Below are positions 44,563 to 53,309 of a DNA stretch of 64,000 nucleotides, one piece after another. This stretch comes from Chitinophaga vietnamensis (GTDB lineage: Bacteria; Bacteroidota; Bacteroidia; Chitinophagales; Chitinophagaceae): NCBI RefSeq assembly GCF_902167635.1, contig NZ_CABHMS010000003.1, positions 124,001 through 188,000 on the forward strand. The letters run 5' to 3'. A model generated the notes under the pieces. It had not been told where the DNA came from and made no database searches. It saw only the letters and a program-made list of their open reading frames with translations. Made by a program: the position numbers and the translations under genes. Every line of letters starts with the position of its first letter. The first letter of the stretch is position 1.

Positions 44563-45396
44563 TTAGTGGTGCGTGATAAAAACTGGTTGACTGATCAGTC
44601 GCAGCACAGATGTTGCATGGCTGGGTTTGAACAGATTGGACAATGCACTGCGGCCATAGGCGCCCATGACGATAATAGCGTTTTTATTGAATAGCAGGTA
44701 TTCCAGCAGTTCAGGCTTGGTGCTGCCTGTTCTTTCAATAAATTCCACCTGATGATAGTGGCTATTCAGCCATTCCTTCATATGGTACTTGTCTTCCGCA
44801 TGCGGCGCGTGCCCGCTATCTACCGTTACCACATATACTGGCTGTTGTTCCAGTTCCGGGAAAAGATAGGTGAACTGTTTGATCGCAAATACGGCAGATG
44901 CCTGTCCGTCGTAAGTGAAAATGATTTTCTCGATCCCTTCAAAATCAACAGGGGCAATGATGACAGGGCATTCAGCATCTCCCAGCACATCTTTGACCAG
45001 CCGGGTTGGAACGTATTCCCGATCGGCCGCGAAAGAGGTTTCTGCATCTATGACCAACAGATCTGCGTAGCGGCTTTCCTGGATGATCTCATCCAGCGGG
45101 CGGCCTCTGTCGCGGTGAAAGTTAGCATTGATGCCTCTGCTTATACAGGCTTCCTTGAAATGGCGGATATTGTTTTCGCAGCACTGTAATTTCATTTCAT
45201 GCGTGGCGGTAGCAGTAACGGGGCCGCTTTCGGCAGTTTTTTCTTTTAGCACCGAAGCCGGCCGCTGCTCGTATTCCAGGTTTTCCAGGAATACGGCGGT
45301 GAGCCTCGAATGCGTGAGGTTGCAAAGAAATGCAGCGAAATCGAGCGCATGGTAATTGAGCGACATAGCATCCGTTATGAAGAGTATCTTTTTCAT
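44563..45396 (-). CDS. Universal stress protein, double UspA domain
   Basis: 277 residues in two UspA folds. The first starts KKILFITDAMSLNYHALDFAAFLC and has an insertion rich in charged residues (~50-75), ending FAADREYVPTRLVKDVLGDAECPVII. The second starts IEKIIFTYDGQASAVFAIKQF and ends with NAIIVMGAYGRSALSNLFKPSHAT, whose GAYGRS(x)LS is an ATP-binding-type glycine motif. It differs from the 34848 copy and is closest to the one at 47311. Its promoter has a single full operator 23 bp from TACCTTTA. Confidence 0.9.
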   Translation of the reverse strand: MKKILFITDAMSLNYHALDFAAFLCNLTHSRLTAVFLENLEYEQRPASVLKEKTAESGPVTATATHEMKLQCCENNIRHFKEACISRGINANFHRDRGRPLDEIIQESRYADLLVIDAETSFAADREYVPTRLVKDVLGDAECPVIIAPVDFEGIEKIIFTYDGQASAVFAIKQFTYLFPELEQQPVYVVTVDSGHAPHAEDKYHMKEWLNSHYHQVEFIERTGSTKPELLEYLLFNKNAIIVMGAYGRSALSNLFKPSHATSVLRLISQPVFITHH

Positions 45397-45414
45397 ACAC
45401 CAGGTTTTGTATCC

Positions 45415-45546
45415 TAAAGGTATGGCGGCGGCTATCGCTTTGCCATGACGATTATCATGTCAATAGCTGATTGTGAGCGGTTGATGATAGTCAGCCCCGG
45501 GTCTGATACCGGTCATTGGCGGATTACAGCTGCCAGCCTAGTTTTA
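45415..45546. promoter_or_regulatory. Divergent promoter with three CRP/FNR-like operators (Usp / PfkB)
   Basis: Minus strand: TGACGATTATCA... site 45446-45457 is 23 bp from box TACCTTTA (45415-45422); a TGAT half-site sits 22 bp further (45468). Plus strand: TGATGATAGTCA (45482-45493) and TGATACCGGTCA (45504-45515) are 22 bp apart, the second 23 bp from TAGTTTTA (45539-45546). The layout mirrors that at 32.9 kb. Confidence 0.75.
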
Positions 45547-45566
45547 CGGGCATCAACGTGATTGCT

Positions 45567-46493
45567 ATGAAAACTGTTCTCACCATTACATTCAATCCGG
45601 CCATCGATAAAAGTACCAGGGTGGCCGCGTTGGTGCCTGATAAGAAGTTGAAATGTTCGCAGCCGGTATTCGAACCTGGCGGTGGCGGCGTGAATGTGGC
45701 CCGGGCTATTGTGAAGCTTGGAGGACAGGCTACTGCCGCATACTTTGGCGGAGGATATACCGGCCAGTTTTTTACTGCGCTGCTCGCGGCCGAGCAGGTG
45801 CCGGCAGTGATGATGCCGATCGCGGGCCATACCCGCGAAAACCTGATCGTGACGGATGATACTACCCGTCAGCAATTCCGTTTCGGCATGCCAGGGCCGC
45901 AGTTATCGGCAACAGAATGGCAACAGGGACTGGCAATGCTCGATAAAGCGATGGACCAGGCCTCCTTTGTAGTGGCGAGTGGCAGCCTGGCGGCTGGTTT
46001 GCCGCCAGACGCCTTTGCGATAGCCGGTCAACAGGCAAAGCAGAAAGGGCTTCCTTATGTGGTAGATACTTCCGGCGAAGCGTTGTTACGCGCGGCGCGC
46101 AGCGGCGCTTATCTGCTGAAACCCAATCTCTCGGAACTGGCTACACTGGCCGGTAAGGAACAACTTACCGGTGACGAGGTGGCGGCTGCCGCCAGGTCGA
46201 TAATAAGCGCAGGCGATTGCAAGTATATCGTAGTATCATTGGGAGCAACAGGTGCAATGCTGGTAACAAATAAAGAGGTGCTGCGTGTGCAGGCGCCGGT
46301 AGTGAAGCGGCTAAGTACGGTGGGAGCAGGTGATAGCATGGTAGCGGGCATGGTGCTGCAACTGGTTGCCGGCGCGGATATTGCCACCGCGGTGAAATAT
46401 GGCGTGGCATGCGGTAGCGCCGCCACTATGAATGCCGGCACTGCATTGTGTCGCCTGCAGGATGTGCAGGCCCTTTATCAAAGTATGGATTAG
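45567..46493 (+). CDS. PfkB-family hexose kinase (1-phosphofructokinase-like)
   Basis: 308 residues from ATG 45567. PfkB/ribokinase fold: VLTITFNPAIDKSTRVAALVPDKKL (the opening of 1-phosphofructokinase/PfkB-2 enzymes), GGGGVNVARAIVKLGG, and the catalytic GAGDSMVAGM near the C terminus with base Asp. It phosphorylates fructose 1-phosphate, fructose 6-phosphate or tagatose 6-phosphate; which one cannot be told here. The start is firm because the -7 box ends at 45546, downstream of the alternative ATG at 45516. Its promoter has an operator pair. A PfkB kinase beside Usp and Hsp20 genes also occurs in the mycobacterial DosR regulon. Confidence 0.93.
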   Translation: MKTVLTITFNPAIDKSTRVAALVPDKKLKCSQPVFEPGGGGVNVARAIVKLGGQATAAYFGGGYTGQFFTALLAAEQVPAVMMPIAGHTRENLIVTDDTTRQQFRFGMPGPQLSATEWQQGLAMLDKAMDQASFVVASGSLAAGLPPDAFAIAGQQAKQKGLPYVVDTSGEALLRAARSGAYLLKPNLSELATLAGKEQLTGDEVAAAARSIISAGDCKYIVVSLGATGAMLVTNKEVLRVQAPVVKRLSTVGAGDSMVAGMVLQLVAGADIATAVKYGVACGSAATMNAGTALCRLQDVQALYQSMD

Positions 46494-46504
46494 ATAGCCC
46501 GCGT

Positions 46505-46696
46505 TCATCTGAGATCATGGTCGTCCGTTTTCTCAGGCAAGGGTATTTCCGCAGGCGATACTGGCGGCGCAGGTTCATGGATCGGGGCTATCACTGGCGC
46601 TTCCGTGCATTTGCCGGGGTTTTCAGGCGTAGTTGGCGGCGTGGTATCCGGCTCCCGTGGCGGAAATATTTCTTCACCGGTCTTATCTGGTTTCAT
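46505..46696 (-). CDS. Small proline-rich protein
   Basis: 63 residues from the ATG at 46696, dominated by Pro, Glu and Thr (FPPREPDTTPPTTPENPG; EPAPPVSPAEIPLPEK), with one Cys. It is probably unstructured. The upstream ATG at 46774 would extend the frame across a promoter-like element and is rejected. A plausible minus-strand promoter with an operator pair (46765, 46787) supports a real gene. Function unknown. Confidence 0.5.
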   Translation of the reverse strand: MKPDKTGEEIFPPREPDTTPPTTPENPGKCTEAPVIAPIHEPAPPVSPAEIPLPEKTDDHDLR

Positions 46697-46733
46697 ATCT
46701 GTCTGATTAAAATGAAAAGAAAAATTAGCAATA

Positions 46734-46853
46734 CTAAATTCTTTTCTTTCCCGCATACAAAGAATGACCAGCATCAGGCCATCCCCTGATCCCGCTCACA
46801 CTACACCGTATGATCAATATCATCCTGCATTGTAACCAATGTCATTTTCTTCG
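46734..46853. promoter_or_regulatory. Divergent promoter with CRP/FNR-like operators (proline-rich protein / 46907 operon)
   Basis: TGACCAGCATCA (46765-46776) and TGATCCCGCTCA (46787-46798, one mismatch) are 22 bp apart; the first is 23 bp from a weak minus-strand box GAATTTAG (46734-46741). TGATCAATATCA (46811-46822) is 23 bp from a weak plus-strand box TTTCTTCG (46846-46853). The rest of the gap 46697-46906 shows nothing else. Confidence 0.6.
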
Positions 46854-46906
46854 CTGGTGTATAAATGTAAGTTTGGGACAAGATTATTCACCGAAAATTT
46901 TTTGTT

Positions 46907-47290
46907 ATGCAGATATATATCAGCGAAGAAAGTATCCTGCGCGAAATTCAACAAAAGTTCAGCGAAGTTTATCCTCATCTGCGGCTGGAATTTTACAAGA
47001 ACCCGCACGAACGGGGAGATAGTTGCCCGGAGAAAGAAAAGCTGGACAATCATCTTGCTGTAGATGATGTGCGTACCATTCATACATCCGCCTGGGTTGA
47101 CATTGGCGAAAACGTCATCACCGGCGATATGGAACAGGCATTCTATGATCTGCTGGGCCTGAGCGCACAAGTGTTCAGAAGGGCGGGGAAAGTATGGATA
47201 GAAACTACTTCCACAGACGTATGGACCCTTGCCAAGCAGGAAGCAATAGCCCGGCAGGAATATGCCAGGGCCGCAGTGTTGGTCAAATAA
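46907..47290 (+). CDS. Hypothetical protein, paralogue of the gene at 30429
   Basis: 127 residues, soluble. It shares the opening MQIYIxxxxxxxxIQQxF, a central SxWxD segment and AQVFRxxGxxWxxTTxTDxWTL with the minus-strand protein at 30031-30429. It is unrecognised as a family. It heads an operon with a universal stress protein (20-bp gap) and a BON-domain protein. Two paralogues each placed under the same operator type suggest a regulon-specific function. Confidence 0.75.
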   Translation: MQIYISEESILREIQQKFSEVYPHLRLEFYKNPHERGDSCPEKEKLDNHLAVDDVRTIHTSAWVDIGENVITGDMEQAFYDLLGLSAQVFRRAGKVWIETTSTDVWTLAKQEAIARQEYARAAVLVK

Positions 47291-47310
47291 TCCCTGTCAA
47301 ACATGTTCTT

Positions 47311-48147
47311 ATGAAAAAGATATTACTGGTTGCAGACAGCATGCTGCTCACCAAAGGAGCTATGAAGTATGCTTGCTATATCGCCAATATGACCGGTTCC
47401 CGGCTTACCGGCGTTTTTGTAGAAAATGAGCCCTCCCCGGATATACCGGCGCTAACGCACGCCCCTGGCCAGCCTTACGTTAAGGGCAAAGATCATAAGC
47501 CCGTGCGCACCATGGAACAGCTGCGCAACGTTGATAGCAGCATACACGAATTTTTGATGGGCTGTGAGAAAGAAGGCACTACAGCTACCGTTTTTCGTGG
47601 CAGCGCCGTAACGCCTGATGAAGTGATTGAAGAAGCGAAATTATCTGATCTGTTGATTGCAGATGCTACCACTTCGCTGGCGGAGGAGGAAGAACCCGTT
47701 CCTTCCCGCTTCATCCGGCATTTGCTGGCAGGCGCCACCTGCCCTGTGTTGATTACCCCGCCGGTATTTGAGGCGGTGGAAGAAGTGGTGTTCTGTTATG
47801 ATCATAGCGATGCCGCTATTCATGCAATGAAACAATTTTCCCTGCTGCTGCCCGTATTCAGCGAATGCAGAGCTACTGTACTCACGGTAAATAAAGAAGG
47901 CGTGATACTGCCGGAAGAGAAGAGGCGCCTTCGCGAGTGGCTCTGCAAGTATTACGACAATGCTGAATTCAAGGTGCTGGAAGGAGATCCCGATACGCAA
48001 TTATTTACTTACCTGATGAAAAGCAAGCGTACCCTGGTAGTGATGGGAGCATACGGCCGTTCCGTAGTATCCAGGTTCTTTCACCAGAGCCATGCCGATC
48101 TGCTGATGCGATCCCTGGCCTTTCCTGTATTCATCGCGCACACCTGA
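47311..48147 (+). CDS. Universal stress protein, double UspA domain
   Basis: 278 residues from ATG 47311 (MKKILLVADSMLLTKGAMKYA). Domain 1 includes SRLTGVFVENEPSPDIP, then a helix, and FIRHLLAGATCPVLITPP. Domain 2 begins VEEVVFCYDHSDAAIHAMKQF and ends RTLVVMGAYGRSVVSRFFHQSHADLL with the glycine-rich GAYGRSVVS nucleotide motif. Closely similar in layout to the minus-strand copy at 44563. The start at 47194 lies within the previous gene in another frame and is rejected. Confidence 0.9.
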   Translation: MKKILLVADSMLLTKGAMKYACYIANMTGSRLTGVFVENEPSPDIPALTHAPGQPYVKGKDHKPVRTMEQLRNVDSSIHEFLMGCEKEGTTATVFRGSAVTPDEVIEEAKLSDLLIADATTSLAEEEEPVPSRFIRHLLAGATCPVLITPPVFEAVEEVVFCYDHSDAAIHAMKQFSLLLPVFSECRATVLTVNKEGVILPEEKRRLREWLCKYYDNAEFKVLEGDPDTQLFTYLMKSKRTLVVMGAYGRSVVSRFFHQSHADLLMRSLAFPVFIAHT

Positions 48148-48173
48148 TTATTGATCCTGTAAATGATTTATCT

Positions 48174-48404
48174 ATGAACACAGACAAAAATATTATGGCA
48201 GCCGCTGGCCGTGCCCTTAAAGCCTATGCAACCTTACCTTCTGATCATATTCACATAGTGGTGATAGACGGCTGGCTTACACTTGGTGGCGAAGTAAACT
48301 GCGAACAGGAACGCGAGATGGCCGAAGCTGCCGTTAAAGATCTCGCCGGCGTAAAAGGGGTAACCAATTTCATTCATGTAACTAAAGATATTATCAATAT
48401 TTAG
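48174..48404 (+). CDS. BON-domain protein
   Basis: 76 residues covering one BON domain: an N-terminal helix (GRALKAYATLPSDHIHIVVIDG), the central strand WLTLGGEVNCEQEREMAEAAVKDLAGV, and the last strand KGVTNFIHV. It has no signal peptide, so unlike OsmY it should stay in the cytoplasm, as in BON-CBS stress proteins. BON domains bind membranes or small molecules. It ends inside the left arm of a perfect 43-bp inverted repeat. Confidence 0.88.
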   Translation: MNTDKNIMAAAGRALKAYATLPSDHIHIVVIDGWLTLGGEVNCEQEREMAEAAVKDLAGVKGVTNFIHVTKDIINI

Positions 48405-48493
48405 GGATTTTTTGATTGACGGATTTTTTGATTTGAGGGAGCTGAAATTCCCCTCAAATCAAAAAATCCGTCAATCAAAAAATCCCTAAATAT
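48397..48493. repeat. Perfect 43-bp inverted repeat filling a convergent gap
   Basis: Arms 48397-48439 and 48451-48493 are exact complements around an 11-nt loop. The left arm contains the BON stop codon and the right arm ends one base before the Usp stop. Inside each arm a ~17-nt unit (GGATTTTTTGATTGAC and GGATTTTTTGATTTGAG type) occurs twice. It can terminate both transcripts. Confidence 0.95.
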
Positions 48494-49300
48494 TTACCGG
48501 TGGGCAATGAACACTGGTATCCTGTGTTCGTTCAATATCTGTGCGGCAAAGCTCTGCTTTAATAAGCGGGAAACGCCCGTTCTGCCGTAGGCGCCCGTTA
48601 CCAGTATTGGCAGCTTGATATCTCTCAGCCAGGTATCAAAATATTTCTTTGGATTAATGTCGAGCTTTTGAATGGTCAGATCAGTGAAGTGTTGTTTTAC
48701 CAGCTCGGTAATATTTTCTTCTTCAGGCATGCTGCTTTCTTTTTCGTTGCAATAGATGAGTATAGCCGGTTTGTTACAGAGATCAGGGAACAGGTAAGCA
48801 AAGCTCTTGATGGCGAAAGCCGAAGCCGCGCTGCCATCGTAGCTTAGTATCACACTTTCCGGAAAGTGATATCCTTCGGGTGTTATCACCACCGGGCATT
48901 CTGATTGATGCAGGGCATTGCTCAGCATTTCATCCGGCCCCGCTATCCGCAGCTCATCGAAGAACTTTTCTCCGCACACGATCAGGAGATCGGCAAAGCG
49001 CGTTTCTCTTTTTAATTCCGCCATAGCATAGGCATGCAGGTTTTTATGCACGTGGCATTCGAGGCCATTGTTTACGCAGGCTTCCAGGAACTTCTCCACG
49101 GCCGGTTCCACAGAAGCGGCCGCGTATTCTTCTACCAGAGGAACATATGGAGAAGCGCTTGCAAGCGGATAAGTATAATCCGGCGAAGGCAGGAAGATGC
49201 CGGTAAGCAGCACGTGCTCACGTTCATTCAGCTTTCTGGCAAAGGCAAAAGCGCCTTCAGAGAAATTATTGCCATCAGTGGCCAGCAGTATCTTTTTCAT
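48494..49300 (-). CDS. Universal stress protein, double UspA domain
   Basis: 268 residues: first fold KKILLATDGNNFSEGAFAFARKL to CPVVITPE, second fold ESVILSYDGSAASAFAIKSFAYLFPDL to LPILVTGAYGRTGVSRLLKQSFA, with a GAYGRTGVS glycine motif. Most similar in layout to the 34848 copy. It is the last of four minus-strand genes (53224, 52733, 51877, 49300) and follows mgtA by 12 bp. Confidence 0.9.
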   Translation of the reverse strand: MKKILLATDGNNFSEGAFAFARKLNEREHVLLTGIFLPSPDYTYPLASASPYVPLVEEYAAASVEPAVEKFLEACVNNGLECHVHKNLHAYAMAELKRETRFADLLIVCGEKFFDELRIAGPDEMLSNALHQSECPVVITPEGYHFPESVILSYDGSAASAFAIKSFAYLFPDLCNKPAILIYCNEKESSMPEEENITELVKQHFTDLTIQKLDINPKKYFDTWLRDIKLPILVTGAYGRTGVSRLLKQSFAAQILNEHRIPVFIAHR

Positions 49301-49312
49301 AAAATAATATTG

Positions 49313-51877
49313 TCAGGATAATTGAATCGGCGGCGCCGTTATGACGGCCGGTAAGCGCTTGTTTGGTTTTTTTGCGTGATGGCCATACAGCAGGCGTTTG
49401 GTGACTTCCGCACAAAAGAGGTATACGATCACTACTGCGCAGATGTATAGCATGATATGCAATGGTAAAGGCTCGAAGCCTATCACTGCCGCAAAGGGCA
49501 GATAGGGCAGCAGCCAGCCTGTGGCAAGGCATACCAGCGTGCTGATCACCAGCGGCATTGCGGGCCTGCTTTGGATGAATGACAGTTTCCTGGTACGTAT
49601 GATGAACACTACCAGTATCTGTGTAGCCAATGACTCCATGAACCAGCCTGTTCTGAACTGGGCCTCTCTCACCGGAAAGGCATGATACAGGAGGAAGAAT
49701 ATTACCAGGTCGAATACAGAGCTGAGCAATCCGAATATGAGCATGAAGTTGCGGATGATAGTCATATTCCAGCGTTGCGGATGATAGAGGGAGTCCGCAT
49801 CGTTATTGTCCGCCGGAATGGTGATCTGTGCTGTATCGTACAGGAAATTGTTAAGCAGTATCTGTACCGGCAGCATGGGCAGGAATGGCAGGAATACGGC
49901 GGCAGCGGCCACGGAGAACATGTTGCCGAAATTGGAGCTGAGCCCCATCAGGATGTATTTCATGGTATTGGCAAAAGTTTCTCTGCCTGCCATGATACCA
50001 TCACGAAGGATAATCAGCTGCTTGTGGGTGAGGATGATATCTGCTGCATCCTTGGCTACGTCGGAGGCGTTGGCCACGGAAATGCCGATGTCGGCTGCTT
50101 TCAGCGAAGGGGCGTCATTGATGCCGTCGCCGAGGTAACCTACTGCGGTATGATGTGCTTTCAACGCATGTATCACCCGGTTTTTCTGATCGGGAGAGAA
50201 ACGTGTGAAGATGCTGATGCTGCGCACTTTTTCCTGCAAGGCGGCATCGCTCAGCTGTTCTGCCTCAAAGCCTTGCAGGATGCCCTTTATCGGCAAGCCT
50301 ATTTCCCTGCATATTTTTTCTGTAACGAGATGGTGGTCGCCGGTGATGATCTTTACTTCCACGCCGATCTTCTCCATTTCAGCGATTGTAGCGGCGGCAT
50401 CTTCACGCGGTGGATCGAGGAATACTGCCAGTCCTTCAAAAGACAGCTCATTTTCATCACTGGCCTGCAGGCCTTGGCCACCTGGAAGCTGCTTCGATGC
50501 GATGGCCAGCACCCGCAGGCCATCCTGGCTGAAACCTTCATAAAGTTGTTGTATCCGTTGGCTGACGGCGGCATCTGTACGGCATACTTTCAGTATTGCT
50601 TCGGGAGCACCCTTGCAGATCAGGGTAAAGCCGCCTTCCTGTTTCACCACTACGCTCAGGCGCTTGCGGTCGAAATCAAAGGGGATCTCATCTGTTTTCT
50701 CGAAGGCTGGCAGTTGGGGCCGCTGGCTGTCCAGCACCGCCTGGTCGAGCGGGTTGGCGGCGCCCGTTTGCAGCAGGCTGTTGAGATAGGCAAGGCGGAA
50801 AACATTGGCTGATGGCGCTCCTTCGATATCCACGCATTTCACGAGCTGCATCTCGCCGGTAGTGAGGGTACCTGTTTTATCCGTACACAACACATCCATG
50901 CTGCCGAAATTGGGGATCGCGGCTATTTTCTTCACAATGGCGCCTTTGCGCGCCATTTTCATCGCTCCCCTGGACATGGCCACACTCATCACCATCGGTA
51001 ATAATTCCGGCGTAAGCCCCACGGCGATAGCGATGGCAAACAGGAAGGATTCAAATACCGCATGATGGCTGATCGCATTCACTACGAAGATAAACACTAC
51101 CAGGGCAAGCGTTACTCTGGTGATCAGCAGGCCGAATTGCTGCATGCCCCGGCCAAAGTCTGTTTGCTCCTGCCGGCTGTTCAGCTCATCGGCTATCTTG
51201 CCCATCATCGTGCTGCGGCCTGTGCGTACTACGATAGCCCGCCCTGTGCCGGAGATAACGCCGGAACCCATGTAACACATATTCTCCAGCGATGTGTCGT
51301 CAGCAGCACCGGCAGTGACGACAGCATGCTTTTCTACCGGGAAGGATTCACCGGTGAGCGACGACTGGTTCACAAAAAGATCGCGTGCAGTTATCAGTCT
51401 CACATCTGCCGGTATAATATTGCCGGCGCGCAAGGAAACAAGATCGCCGGCGCAAAGCTGCGCGGTATCTATATTGTAGCTGATGCCACCCCTTGTGACC
51501 ATCACTCTGCTGATCAATGTTTTTTTCAATATCGCTGCCGCATTTCTGGCTCCTCTTTCCTGCAGATAATCGAGCGATATACTGAGCAGGATGATGAAAA
51601 AGATGATAAGTGCATTGGCTGTTTCTCCCATACCTGCGGAGATGCTGGCCGCTGCCAGCAGGATCAGCACGAGCGGATTTTTGAAGTGGGAGAGCAGCTC
51701 GCCTAATTCTGTGATATGTTTTTTACTGTCGATCACATTCAGCCCGGATTCACGCAGGCGGGAAAAGGCAGCCTGCTCTGTAATGCCGGTATCCACGCTG
51801 GTTTTCAACAGCCGTTCGATCTCCTCACAAGACATCGATGCCACCTCTGATAATTTGAAATCCGGGACAGATGACAT
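49313..51877 (-). CDS. mgtA: Magnesium-translocating P-type ATPase
   Basis: 854 residues of the P3B (MgtA/MgtB) type. The actuator motif is SLTGESFPVEKH (~173-184), helix 4 has GLTPELLPMVMSVAMSRGA, the phosphorylation site is Asp333 in CTDKTGTLT, and GYLGDGINDAPSLKAADIGISV is the hinge. The C-terminal helices carry the family's NNFLYDTAQ stretch. It imports Mg2+ down its gradient using ATP. No Mg-sensing leader is seen upstream because the gene is in an operon that starts at the membrane protein (53224), 7 bp after the Usp gene at 51885. Confidence 0.93.
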   Translation of the reverse strand: MSSVPDFKLSEVASMSCEEIERLLKTSVDTGITEQAAFSRLRESGLNVIDSKKHITELGELLSHFKNPLVLILLAAASISAGMGETANALIIFFIILLSISLDYLQERGARNAAAILKKTLISRVMVTRGGISYNIDTAQLCAGDLVSLRAGNIIPADVRLITARDLFVNQSSLTGESFPVEKHAVVTAGAADDTSLENMCYMGSGVISGTGRAIVVRTGRSTMMGKIADELNSRQEQTDFGRGMQQFGLLITRVTLALVVFIFVVNAISHHAVFESFLFAIAIAVGLTPELLPMVMSVAMSRGAMKMARKGAIVKKIAAIPNFGSMDVLCTDKTGTLTTGEMQLVKCVDIEGAPSANVFRLAYLNSLLQTGAANPLDQAVLDSQRPQLPAFEKTDEIPFDFDRKRLSVVVKQEGGFTLICKGAPEAILKVCRTDAAVSQRIQQLYEGFSQDGLRVLAIASKQLPGGQGLQASDENELSFEGLAVFLDPPREDAAATIAEMEKIGVEVKIITGDHHLVTEKICREIGLPIKGILQGFEAEQLSDAALQEKVRSISIFTRFSPDQKNRVIHALKAHHTAVGYLGDGINDAPSLKAADIGISVANASDVAKDAADIILTHKQLIILRDGIMAGRETFANTMKYILMGLSSNFGNMFSVAAAAVFLPFLPMLPVQILLNNFLYDTAQITIPADNNDADSLYHPQRWNMTIIRNFMLIFGLLSSVFDLVIFFLLYHAFPVREAQFRTGWFMESLATQILVVFIIRTRKLSFIQSRPAMPLVISTLVCLATGWLLPYLPFAAVIGFEPLPLHIMLYICAVVIVYLFCAEVTKRLLYGHHAKKPNKRLPAVITAPPIQLS

Positions 51878-51884
51878 ATACAGA

Positions 51885-52733
51885 TCATTTACTGTGTGCG
51901 ATGAATAAAGGCGCGCTGGTTTCTTCTACCAAAATATCGGCCATGCTGGGCCTGAACCAGCGGGAAAGGCCGCCCCGGGTGTAAGCGCCCAGCACCACGA
52001 GGATATTAGTGCTCATTTTGTTGATATATTCAACGATCTCGTCTTCCGGTATGCCTTTCAGCACGGTATAGCTGGCATCCGGGAAATGACGTTTCATAAA
52101 TTCTTTCATCAGTTTATTATCCGGCAGGTGATAATCTTCGCGCTGGCTTTTTACTGTGATCACTTCTACAGGCAACTGTTTCATGCCAGGGAACAGGTAG
52201 TCGAACATCCTTACTGCCTGCACAGATGGCGGCGTGCCATCATACAGCAAAACGATTTTACCGATAGTTTGATACGGGTCCGGCACCATCAGTACAGGGC
52301 AGGCCACATCGGCAAGGAGGTGACGCATAAAGCGGGAGGGCGCCTCTTCCCGCAGGCGGTTAAAGGATTCGCGCGCATCGATCACCAGCAGGTCGGCGTA
52401 GATGCTTTCGTGCAGCAGCTCTTCTATGGCAATGTTTCTGTCGCGGTGCACCGAATAATTCAATCCCGCATGCTGACAACTTTCTTCAAAGCGAAGCACA
52501 GCGCCATCACGCATGCTTTTATCATGGCCGGACATGGTAGCTATCTTTTCATCTGTCACTGCGCCTGATTCGTCCACTAATTCATAAATGCCGTAACTGC
52601 GATAGCTGAAATCTTCCAGGAAAACGCCTACCAGGTGGGCCTTTTCGCTTTTGGCGACAGCGATAGCGTAATCCACCGTATTCTGACGGAAACGCAAACC
52701 ATCCAATACTACGATGATCTTTTTCATATACAT
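51885..52733 (-). CDS. Universal stress protein, double UspA domain
   Basis: 282 residues with two UspA folds: first KKIIVVLDGLRFRQNTVDYAIAVAK and an insertion (SYGIYELVDESGAVTDEK), second IGKIVLLYDGTPPSVQAVRMF and TNILVVLGAYTRGGLSRWFRPSMA, where the glycine motif reads GAYTRGGLS. It overlaps the upstream membrane protein gene by one base and precedes mgtA by 7 bp. Five Usp genes in this window all differ in the loops, suggesting divergence rather than recent copying. Confidence 0.9.
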   Translation of the reverse strand: MYMKKIIVVLDGLRFRQNTVDYAIAVAKSEKAHLVGVFLEDFSYRSYGIYELVDESGAVTDEKIATMSGHDKSMRDGAVLRFEESCQHAGLNYSVHRDRNIAIEELLHESIYADLLVIDARESFNRLREEAPSRFMRHLLADVACPVLMVPDPYQTIGKIVLLYDGTPPSVQAVRMFDYLFPGMKQLPVEVITVKSQREDYHLPDNKLMKEFMKRHFPDASYTVLKGIPEDEIVEYINKMSTNILVVLGAYTRGGLSRWFRPSMADILVEETSAPLFIAHSK

Positions 52734-53224
52734 TAATTTAAAAGATGACGAACAGGATAGAGTACATGATGTATGCTCAGGCGCTTCGCCTTGAACAGCA
52801 ATATGACTGCCGCAATCGCCAATATCACGGAAGAAGGGAAGGCGGCGCCGGCGCCGAGTGGAGCAATCGCCAGCAGGAAAACGATGGCGATGGTCAGTCC
52901 CACTTTCATCAGCTCTCCTCTTGCAGCAATAGCGAAGGATGTAAACAACTGAAGAAAGGCTATGCTGAGCACAAATGTGGTGATATTGTTTTTGAAAGCG
53001 CCGAAGATAAAATCTTCATAAACCGGGAACACTGCCAGCCCGCCCAGTACCAGGTAGGATTGCGGCGCGCGCATGATAGTATCCACATTGTAAAGTGCGG
53101 CAACGAAGAAGAGGGAAGAGAGCAGGAAACGCGCCAGCCCCGGCCATTTGATGGCGGCGACCAAAATAAAGATGCTGGAGAGATTGGTAACCAGGTAGGC
53201 GATGGAGAAAATATTTGCAGGCAT
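52733..53224 (-). CDS. Small polytopic membrane protein
   Basis: 163 residues with about five hydrophobic helices (IFSIAYLVTNLSSIFILVAAI; LARFLLSSLFFVAALYN; SYLVLGGLAVFPVYEDFIF; ITTFVLSIAFLQLFTSF; VGLTIAIVFLLAIAPLGAGA...) and a short basic tail. Family not recognised. It heads the operon with Usp, mgtA and Usp, under an operator pair 53276/53298. It may support membrane or ion homeostasis, but there is no direct evidence. Confidence 0.75.
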   Translation of the reverse strand: MPANIFSIAYLVTNLSSIFILVAAIKWPGLARFLLSSLFFVAALYNVDTIMRAPQSYLVLGGLAVFPVYEDFIFGAFKNNITTFVLSIAFLQLFTSFAIAARGELMKVGLTIAIVFLLAIAPLGAGAAFPSSVILAIAAVILLFKAKRLSIHHVLYPVRHLLN

Positions 53225-53244
53225 ACCATATGGATTTAGTACTA

Positions 53245-53309
53245 CTAAAGTAGCCTATCCGCTATGCCTGCCGAATGATAAGGGTCAGTGCGCAGGATGA
53301 TTTATGTCA
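53245..53309 (-). promoter_or_regulatory. CRP/FNR-like operator pair and promoter of the membrane protein-Usp-mgtA-Usp operon
   Basis: TGATAAGGGTCA (53276-53287) is 23 bp from the minus-strand box TACTTTAG (53245-53252). TGATTTATGTCA (53298-53309) is 22 bp further upstream, inside the last codons of the MFS gene, whose stop codon overlaps the first operator. Confidence 0.75.

Noticed and set aside
45516-45566. Earlier starts for PfkB (45516), the eRF1-like gene (54556) and the LOG protein (40674)
   Set aside because: These codons lie upstream of, or inside, the predicted promoter elements and add no conserved residues.
49682-50812. A 376-residue open frame opposite mgtA, and similar long antisense frames (18269-18976, 20963-21565, 23605-24429, 61217-61864)
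   Set aside because: Each lies wholly opposite a well-supported gene in the GC-rich part and shows low-complexity His/Arg/Cys-rich composition with no family features.
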